DNA of 64,000 nt from Serripes groenlandicus (Eukaryota; Mollusca; Bivalvia; Cardiida; Cardiidae), in the NCBI GenBank assembly GCA_031761405.1, contig JASEVX010000032.1, positions 1,616,398 to 1,680,397 on the forward strand. The letters are read 5' to 3'. The translations under genes and the position numbers were made by a program. Shown one piece after another: positions 55,990 to 64,000 of this stretch. Below the pieces are notes generated by a model that saw only the letters and a list, made by a program, of their open reading frames with translations, did no database searches and was not told the origin of the DNA. The first letter of the stretch is position 1. Each line of letters opens with the position of its first letter.

Positions 55990-56160
55990 TAACTACCTCC
56001 ACAACCCCTAGTCTGGAGTTCCTTCCCCTTGTTAAATGCAATTATTAGTACGACGGGAACCAGACTACACAACCCCTAGCACCAAGGAGGGGAGCCAGAA
56101 CAACGATTAGTATTACTCGACCCGGGTTCTAACCACTATACCGACAAGGCGCTTTTGACA
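55990..56160. other. Imperfect direct repeat and tRNA-like relic
   Basis: ACAACCCCTAG occurs twice (about 56001 and 56080). A reverse tRNA-like stretch, GACCCGGGTTCTAACCAC, is near 56120. No gene. Confidence 0.35.
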
Positions 56161-56350
56161 TGTGTATAAAACTATCAATGGATGAATCTATACTACGTGA
56201 TCTGAAACGACAAAATATGTCAGAGGTTTTTGAAAACGTCTTTTACTTTATAAGCGAACATTTTGGATCCAGGTCAGATTGAGCGAATGTCGTAGGATGG
56301 TCTTGGTCTATACTCGTCGCACATGCCCTATGGTTGGTTTTACCCGTAGC

Positions 56351-57378
56351 GCCCCTCATATTGCGATAAGTTTAGTACGTAGACAAGTCTACCAATAGTG
56401 CCCCTCATACTGCGACACGTTTATTACGTAGACAAGTCTACCAATAGTGCCCCTCATATCGAGACAAGTTTATTACGTAGACAAGTCTACCAATAGTGCC
56501 CCTCATACCGCGACAAGTTTATTACGTTGACAAGTCTACCAATAGTGCCCCTCATATTGAGACAAGTTTAGTACGTAGACAAGTCTACCGATATCGCCCC
56601 TCATACTGCGACAAGTTTAGTACGTAGACAGGTCTACCAATATTGCCCCTCATATTGCGACAAGTTTAGTACGTAGAAAAGTCTACCAAAAGCGCCCCGC
56701 ATACTGCGACAAGTTTAGTACGTATACAAGTCTACAAATAGCGCCCCTCATATTGAGACAAGTTTAGTACGTAGACAAGTCTACCGATATCGCCCCTTAT
56801 ACTGCGACAAGTTTAGTACGTAGACAAGTCTACCAATATTGCCCCTCATATTGCGACAGGTTTAGTACGTAGACAAGTCTACCAATAGCGCCCCTCATAC
56901 TGCGACAAGTTTAGTACGTATACAAGTCTACCAATAGCGCCCCTCATACTGCGACAAGTTTGATACGTAGACAAATTTACCAATAGCGCCCCTCATATTG
57001 CGACACGTTTAGTACGTAGACAAATCTACTAATAGCGCCCCTCATATTGCGACATGTTTAGTACGTATACAAGTTTACCAAAAGCGCCCCTCATACTGCG
57101 ACATGTTTAGTACGTATACAAGTTTTCCAATAGTGCCCCTCATATTGCGACAAGTTTAGTACGTATACCAGTTTACCAATAGCGCCCCTCATATTGCGAC
57201 ACGTTTAGTACGTATACAAGTTTACCAATAGCGCCCCTCATATTGCGACAAGTTTAGTACGTATACAAGTTTACCAATAGTGCCCCTCATACTGCGACAC
57301 GTTTAGTACGTATACAAGTTTACCAAAAGCGCCCCTCATACTGCGACAAGTTTAGTACGTAGACAAATCTACCAATAG
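56351..57378. repeat. 49-bp-unit minisatellite, about 21 units
   Basis: Very regular 49-bp spacing (56351, 56400, 56449 and onward) of GCCCCTCATATTGCGACAAG, TTTAGTACGTAGACAAGTCT and ACCAATAGC. Two sub-variants, GTAGACAAGTCTACC and GTATACAAGTTTACC, sort mainly left and right. GTAGACAAGTCTAC is itself a near palindrome. Confidence 0.97.
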
Positions 57379-57629
57379 TAGTAAAAGTATCGGGTGTAAA
57401 TCACATATATATATTTGCAATAATGTATACGAATATTATTGTGAGAGAGTGTGTTATGTTACGGTTGGCAGCGCTAAATACAAATGTGCTTAGGGGGCGT
57501 GTGAGGGTGTGTGTTTGTGGGAGGGGTGATATATATGTATATAAATGCATACATATCCGATTATATTATTTAAGACATACCTTTACGATGGCAATCCGGC
57601 GTTATAATTGCTCGTAATTATCACAGACT

Positions 57630-57925
57630 TATAAAACACATGTATATCATATGTATATATACATATAACATACATGTATCATATAAGTCTCTGGGCTGTT
57701 GAATGGCCTCATCTCCGGAAACGCGTGCAGTGGTTTTTACTGGGGTAAAAAAGCACGATAAGTGTATATAGATAGACAGATAGATCTTATTTGACATGCA
57801 CATAAGATCATGGTCATATATATATATATTTATAATACCGTGCAGTGGTTTTTACTGGGGTAAACAGCACGATTTGACATGCACATAAGATCATGGTCAT
57901 ATATATATATATATTTATAATACCT
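57630..57925. repeat. AT-rich palindromes and a local direct duplication
   Basis: ATGTATATCATATGTATATAT and following sequence are near palindromic. The segment CGTGCAGTGGTTTTTACTGG plus CATAAGATCATGGTCATATA appears twice (about 57723-57832 and 57839-57925). Confidence 0.7.
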
Positions 57926-58398
57926 ATATGCAATACAAAAAGACGAAGTATCAACAATTATGTATCAATGAAGACCAAACAAACCAAAACCAAAAAGAGA
58001 AAATAAAAAAAAATTATATATCATATGTGTGACTATCAAAATGTGCTGCTTACACTAATTTTGTTCATGTTTTTTATTGGTTGGTATGCTTTTTTTGAAA
58101 TTCTTTTAAACAATTAATCAATACATTTATACCATACTTATCGACGTTTTATAATACACACTTTGATATATAATACTTTACATTCATTTCTAAAACTGAA
58201 TCATCAAGGACTAACTTTCTCCTATTGACGGTTGTATTTTACGTTGTGCCGGATAAGCTTGTTCGACGTCTAAACGGTTAAAGCAACACCAGTATTTACT
58301 CCCTAGTAAATTGTAGGTTGTTCTTGTACTCTTCCAAAGTGAAATTTCGCGCAAAATCACTTATTAGAACGCATAATCCACGGCTAACGATTTGTGAT

Positions 58399-58676
58399 GA
58401 GACTATGTACATACTAGTCTGGGTTACACATCCCAGATATGTTTCGTATAGGCATATGGTGTAAGTTATGGTGAGACTATGTACATACTAGTCTGGGTTA
58501 CACATCCCAGATATGTTTCGTATAGGCATATGGTGTAAGTTGTGGTGAGACTATGTACTTACTAGTCTGGGTTACACATCCTAGATATGTTTCGTATAGG
58601 CATATGGTGTAAGTTGTGGTGAGACTATGTACATACTAGTCTGGGTTACACATCCAAGATATGTTTCGTATAGGCG
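58399..58676. repeat. 74-bp tandem repeat, four units
   Basis: Units start at 58399, 58473, 58547 and 58621 with GAGACTATGTACATACTAGT and continue GGGTTACACATCCCAGATAT. They are nearly identical, so the expansion is recent. Confidence 0.95.
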
Positions 58677-58730
58677 TATATCTTCACCGATAGTTGGTAC
58701 AATACTAATATGACCTGCACATGTATTCTA

Positions 58731-59560
58731 TTCATCGGTATCTGATGACCGACAGAGTAAATGTCTTCGATGAATGTTTAAACTATGTAAGTGAGATATA
58801 TTGATCAATCTAGTGTGTTTGCGCCGTGAACAACAAAATGGGAAAAAGACAGGCTCAGGAATACCATAAACCTCGAAGATGTCAGTTACGGCGTGAACCC
58901 GTTTATACCCCTAGACCCAGGTGATATTTCAGAAATGCCGGAACCCGTACTACATCCGAACCCTGTTTCAATCGGAATTTTAAATGACGCTGTTGTGATG
59001 TTCGAGTTGGAAACGATTAGTTTCTGTAAAATTCCTACTTTTGACAATTATTAAGCAAATCGCTTTCAGAACATAAATAAAAGTACGTATACAATCGAAC
59101 TCATGCAGTCACTGTTATATTATCATCAGATATGATGTGAAAACCAATTTACTGCCGACTGGTAACTCACATTTCAAAAAAGCATATACAAGTGAATGTA
59201 TATGTATATTATATATATTCATCGGGGTCTAATGACCGACAGAGTAACGTAGTGTGTTTGCGCATTGAAAAATAAAGGGGGGGGGGGGTGGGGTTGAACT
59301 CAATATTACAAGGAACCATTAAGGTATCAGTTGCGGCGTTAACCCGTTTATACCTCTAGACACAGGTGATAGATATTATGAAAGTGCCGGAATCCGTACT
59401 AAATCCAGACCCTCCTTCGATCGGAATTTGAAATAACGCTGTCGTCAGGTTCGACTTGGTTACATCAAGTTTCTGTCAAATTAATTTATTTATGAGATTA
59501 TTAAGAAAATTACTTTCAGTACATGTTAAACGTAAGTCTTGCAGGTGATGTAAACTAATT
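58731..59560. repeat. Diverged direct duplication, about 480 bp apart
   Basis: TGATGACCGACAGAGTAA, TAGTGTGTTTGCGC, GGCGTGAACCCGTTTATACC and CCCGTACTACATCC in the first copy (58731-59000) recur as TAATGACCGACAGAGTAA, TAGTGTGTTTGCGC, GGCGTTAACCCGTTTATACC and TCCGTACTAAATCC in the second (59217-59450). A run of 11 G lies at about 59277-59288. Confidence 0.75.
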
Positions 59561-59615
59561 TACCGCCGACAGGGCATTTATATTATCAATAAAAGCATAC
59601 GCATGTGAATGTATA

Positions 59616-59790
59616 TGAGACGATCCACGAGAAAACCAACATTATGGCCTCTGCGTAATGCACCGATCCAGATAATTCTGCGCAATCCGCGCAGTCTAAT
59701 CTGGGCCGACACATTCCGTCACAGGGGGAAAGAGGTATAGAGTAATGTGCCTGAAACAAAATCCACAGGAGGCGAAACGTGTCTTTCCTT
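59616..59790. mobile_element. TA-flanked MITE, 3' truncated
   Basis: TGAGACGATCCACGAGAAAAC at the left, then CTCTGCGTAATGCACC and GGGCCGACACATTCCGTC. Same family as 6004-6252; the right arm is missing after GGAGGCGAAACGTGTC. Confidence 0.7.
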
Positions 59791-59859
59791 GAATTCCATG
59801 CCTTTTTTATTTTTTGTATTTACATGGTTTAAGCCTTTCCCTTCTGACTCATCTGAATC

Positions 59860-60090
59860 CAACTTCGGTACCCAGGCTATTCATAAAATATATGATACCC
59901 TGGGCAAATTGGATGTAAAAATCTCGTACTCATGAATAATTTATCAGGTGAAATGCAGCCTTTTGATTGGCCGCATGACACAAACCTTTTGCGATACTAA
60001 AATTACAGTGTTGTTACGAAGGAAATCGTGGCGCATGCTTTACGAAATTTTGCTAGCCAATTTGCCCAGGGTATCATATATTTTATGAAT
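59860..60090. repeat. Inverted repeat arms around 150 bp
   Basis: GGCTATTCATAAAATATATGATACCCTGGGC (about 59875-59905) is matched in reverse by GCCCAGGGTATCATATATTTTATGAATAGCC (60064-60094). The arms are about 31 bp and look identical apart from the flanks (CCCAGGC... against ...GCCTGGG). This looks like a palindromic MITE of about 225 bp. Confidence 0.8.
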
Positions 60091-60104
60091 AGCCTGGGGA
60101 CCGA

Positions 60105-60303
60105 GGATGATCTGAAGCAGGCGACTTGTAAAAACGTTGTGCCAAAAAGGGAAATTGCTCATGATGAGCAGTTTCGCCTTTTGCCACAATATTTTTTTAA
60201 CTCTATTCAATGCTTTATCTTTCAATTGTATGGATTTTCAATATCTTTTACGCAGATTTTTACGCATGTGCTGCACATTTATTATATGGGGGTAAAGGAT
60301 AAT
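60105..60303. mobile_element. piggyBac-like MITE
   Basis: AGGCGACTTGTAAAAACGTTG, GAAATTGCTCATGATGAGCA, TTTTGCCACAATATTTTT, and a weak right end ATATGGGGGTAAAGGATAA. It starts almost where the preceding palindromic element ends. Confidence 0.6.
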
Positions 60304-60604
60304 GTACAACTTTTACACAATTAACTGACTAGGCATATCACATATATTGTTCTATGATTTGTATTATGTGTTATAATGTGGACCAGTGGCCTTAGTACTA
60401 AATAAAATCTTGCAACGTGTTTTCAGGGTCTGTTATGCACATCGTTGTTTCCAAAAGTATTCTCTGCTTGAAGAACTTGAGGCAAATGTTGATATCTGAT
60501 CCTTTGTTGTCTTACATACCTACGTGCCGAAATTACCAAGAGATAAGCCATATTGTAATAGGTACACTAATATGAATGAGATCTGGGAAGAGCAAACATA
60601 TCAT

Positions 60605-60838
60605 TTAACTCTCTCCCACATACAACACATTTGCAGCAGACAACATTAAAACATTGAGGCAAAAATATTGAAACTCCATGTAAATGAAAATGTATATGCG
60701 AATATATTTTGAAATATTGCGGCAAAAGGAGAAATTGCTGCTCTTTACGAGCAATTTCTACTTCTGCCAAAAGGTTTTCAAAGTTCGTCTGAAGCAGAGG
60801 TATCAGAAAACAAGCGTCTATATGTGAACGAGAGGAAT
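60605..60838. mobile_element. piggyBac-like MITE
   Basis: TTAACTCTCTCCCACATAC at the left, TTTGCAGCAGACAAC, then GGCAAAAGGAGAAATTGCTG, GAGCAATTTCTACTTCTGCC and TTCAAAGTTCGTCTGAAGCAG. The right terminal TTAA is mutated (GAGAGGAATTT). Confidence 0.7.
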
Positions 60839-61369
60839 TTATTTGTGCCGAGTCATATGAAACTGATTTTCGGAGCTTTAAAACGTAGAACACACCGAAG
60901 GCGCTCGGCGATTTCCGTTTAACGTTCGAAGTCGACAGAAATCGATATTGTTCGTTGGCTTTTCGGTCATTTAAGGTGGAAATAACTGGTATTTTCACGA
61001 AAACTGCCAATGGACACACGACTTGGTACAAAAAATTACATTTGTTATTGCGCGTAATATGATATTGAACTCAGATCTTGTTTACGTGCTGCTATATTAA
61101 GACGGAACTTTTTCCATAGAGTAACGTTACATGAGCGCTCCCATTAACAGTAACGTTACCCATCCAACCTTTGATGAGTTTATCGACCACCTAACACTGT
61201 TTGGTACATCGTTTGTAGATCATCGAAAGACGTACACAAAAAAATCATGTCTTTTTATAGCAATAGCTGTATGTACAATTTGTAAATACATACGTTGTTT
61301 CTGACGTAATATTGTGACGTGTATTTCAATGACATCGGTATTTGTAGACTGTACACATTTTGCCATATG

Positions 61370-61890
61370 CTATAGGCAGGGACATAGATAAGAGGGATAA
61401 TCAACTAAATTGAATACTAAAATATCACCCGTGTCAACATTTGTAGCAAGTAAACCTAAAAAACTGTTCAAGATATGAAAATAAAAAAAAAATGTTCATG
61501 AAGTTTAACAATTCTTCTATTGCCGTTGATAAAAATATTTCAATATACTTCAGATTTTAGTAGTATGTTATCCTTATGAGAAATGTCAGTTTATTAATTT
61601 TTGGAAAAAAATAATATAATACAGAAATCCAAATATCTGTGTCTTTTAAACCAGTCATCGTTCCAAATACAAAGAAATTCCAGTTGTTCATTGTATTTCT
61701 AACTGAAGTTGAAATCTTAAGCTTTCAGAATATATATGTTTAGTTTATGTGCCAAATGTGTCTTCAAAGTTTTATTTGCTACAAAATGTGAAAATTTGGA
61801 CATTTTTATGTCTATGGGTGATATTTTAACCAGATAACAGGTGTACAGGTGGAGTTGCCTATCCCTCTTATCTATGTCCCTGCTATAGGC
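61370..61890. mobile_element. MITE with long TIRs (about 520 bp)
   Basis: Left GGCAGGGACATAGATAAGAG and right CTCTTATCTATGTCCCTGC are inverted repeats of about 35 bp. Homology resumes further in at AAAATATCACCC (left, about 61420) and GGGTGATATTTT (right, about 61816), so the arms reach about 70-80 bp. TATA flanks each end, suggesting a TA target. The 64-residue frame at the right arm is not a gene. Confidence 0.8.
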
Positions 61891-61899
61891 CTTGTTGGT

Positions 61900-64000
61900 T
61901 TTTATTTGTTTGGAACAAACAAATTTAGTTACTGCAATTCTGAAGCCGTTCGTCTTATGGAAAAGTCCATGAATTTCATACGCGTGAAAGTAGTACTCAA
62001 TACTTGCTCTTACATTTCAAATGTATCACGATATTTGAAATAATGATATATTTATATCGTCTTTGTTTTCTTATGTGGTTCTTATATTCAAAGAGAATTT
62101 GGAAATAAAATGAAACATTGTATTTTAAAACATGAACGCGGAGAGATTTATAAATCTCAATGAGTGAACTGCTACAGGGAGAACTATTTCCGATTTAAGC
62201 TCCAGATACGGTATTTGAATTTTCAATCACGCATTGAAAATGTAGATAAAAACAGAATTGAAAATATTTTCTTTGTGCCTTGTCGGCCATATAAATATAG
62301 TATAAAGAATTAAAAAGCAAATATGTGCGTCATAAAATGCATTTAAAATGAGAGTAACACATTTGCAGAGAAATCGTGATCGTCGAATTCTATTTATAAA
62401 TACGACGGTATGGGGGGAGGGTCTAAAGTGCGGACGCGATCTGCGGACAAATACATTATAGAGGGAAAATGCGGACAAATGCAATATAGAGGGAAAATGC
62501 GGACGCTATAGAATATAGAGCAAATCTGCGGACGATATGATTTGTTGTAAAAAATGTTTAATTAAAGATGGGCAAATGTGTATAATTTGTTAACATATGA
62601 TCATATCCGGGGTTTTCTTTTTAAATATATAATGTGTTTGATTGCTTTTATCAGTGATATAGATTAACCCAAAAATCGAGATCATGCTGAAATGGAATCT
62701 CTTTGTGAAGTATTTTAACGACTTTCCTCTTTATATCATATCTATAGATATCAATAACGAGAATTGATGGATTGATTTTCCGACAAGTAAATGTCTTTTG
62801 ACGCATCTGCAGCGGACGAAATTTGAAAACATTGCAAGAATAGAATAGGTTGCTAGTTACTAGCCATAGGTTTTGCTTCAATTATATCCTCTCCTTTACA
62901 ATCGATTGAAGGGTCATGGGTTCTAGTTATTGTTTGGCATCTTCATTTTCTACTTTGTAACTTTCAATAGTTTTTCCATGTGCCATACTACGAGGCAAAT
63001 GATCCATGCAACATTCTATTCTGTAGGGTACTTGGAAGGGGCAGAACAATTTAAATAACAAATAAACAATAAGTATATATATATATACAACACTGTTTCT
63101 AGTAATTATATATATATATACAACAATAATACTAATCTATAACAAATAAGTTAAATGTTTTTTCTTGCTGTGTAAACAGTAAAAAGCAACATATATTGAA
63201 AACATTGTGGGAAAAGGAGAATTTGCTTATTTAAACAATTTCTTAATTCCCATAACCTTTCTTTACCGTCGTATAAACCAAATTTGTATTTGAAGGCTGT
63301 TATAAGTAAAAAACTTAAATGTTGCCGATTTATCACATATCTTATCCTTATAATAGCCAAATAATTAACAAAAGTTACAATTAAAGTTCCGCATCTGTTG
63401 TCAACATATCCACCGGTGCATTAACACAAGATTTGTGAAACCAACTGTGCATATATCACATTGTACCATGACGGTATCGACACATCCCGGCAAGTTACAA
63501 ATACATAAATGTATATGATATGTTTATTGGGAAAAGGGGTTACATTTATAATTTGTTTGGAATGACACTCGTACACAATGGTAATTAACAGTGAATGGTC
63601 ACGCATCCTTAATTAATTTGGTAAGCTTAAACACCCTTTAAAGGAAACAGCGGCCAGCTTAGGTGTATACTGTAGAGTAAAATGCGGACGGCAAAGGTAT
63701 TTTTCTTGGTTTTCTCTGGAGCATTTAATCCTTTTATAATGCAAATGAATTTAAAAGCCTCTGAAGTCTGAAGCATGTTTCTTTTAAAGTGCTCATATAA
63801 ATATTAGTACTGCCTTTTTCCACAATATTTTCTACATGATTTCAATTACTCTTTCATTTGGATAGAGGTTTCTTTTTTTTAGCTCACCTGAGCACGAAGT
63901 GCTGAAAGTTAGTTATTGTGATCTCCTTTTCTTCTACCAAACTGATTGGCAGATTTTCAAATTATTTTAAAGAAGTGTTCCTTGGCCGCCAGGGAGCGGG
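61900..64000. other. Right end of window, no gene found
   Basis: AT-rich sequence with a short GCGGAC-centred repeat (62430-62535: GCGGACAAAT, TATAGAGGGAAAATGCGGAC three times), degraded MITE pieces near 62800-62880 (GCATCTGCAGCGGACG) and 63190-63360 (AACATTGTGGGAAAAGGAG), and (TA)n runs at 63075-63120. The small frames lack support. Confidence 0.4.

Noticed and set aside
56351..57378. CRISPR-like regular repeat
   Set aside because: Units are contiguous with no spacers, and the sequence is eukaryotic.
60567..61031. 154-residue frame on the minus strand
   Set aside because: Its second half is the piggyBac-like MITE at 60605-60838; the first half has no recognisable domain.
61849..62043. 64-residue frame starting MELPIPL
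   Set aside because: It begins in the right TIR of the MITE at 61370-61890 and has no support beyond it.

Overview
The window is eukaryotic nuclear DNA, AT-rich and intron-bearing, and dense in repeats. It most likely comes from a bivalve mollusc. The reasons are tRNA-headed SINEs of the type common in molluscs, the repeat built on CTCTAGAGGCCAC, several high-copy palindromic MITEs, RING-less B-box (TRIM-like) genes in tandem, and LINE fragments with a C-terminal Cys/His motif typical of invertebrate LINEs. The species cannot be named from sequence alone. Only three genes are well supported; most of the other open frames are shadows, repeats or decayed elements.

Layout. 1-0.33 kb is a CA-rich minisatellite. 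From about 1.0 to 7.15 kb lies a five-exon calmodulin-like gene on the + strand. Its exons 2-5 can be joined in frame across consensus splice sites, and a likely ATG-only exon 1 sits at 1003. The introns carry piggyBac-like MITEs, a TG/poly-G tract, SINEs and a TA-flanked MITE with a SINE nested in it. A six-copy tandem repeat follows the last exon.

From about 8.1 to 27.3 kb and again from about 31.7 to 50.8 kb lie two copies of a large tandem segmental duplication. Each carries, in order: a 40-bp-unit minisatellite, decayed protein-coding repeat copies (called A here), a non-coding block (B), a SINE/MITE-rich block (C), and an intact B-box gene with a 5' non-coding exon and one intron (D). 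The two B-box genes (22992-24689 and 47754-49490) are intact paralogues. Their flanks differ by separate insertions: a 1.2-kb TIR element in copy 1; a truncated LINE, a second retroelement tail, a SINE and a 307-bp tandem duplication in copy 2.

28.2-31.7 kb holds a LINE remnant and a 76-bp-unit minisatellite. 50.8-64 kb has no convincing gene. It holds MITEs, SINE remnants, a 49-bp-unit minisatellite (about 21 copies), a 74-bp-unit repeat (4 copies), a diverged direct duplication and a MITE with long TIRs.

Functionally, the calmodulin-like gene encodes a four-EF-hand Ca2+ sensor in which two sites are altered at the key chelating position. The B-box paralogues encode B-box/coiled-coil/beta-propeller-like proteins without a RING. 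Nothing shows a direct functional link between these two families. Coordinates of repeats were set by eye and may be off by several bases.
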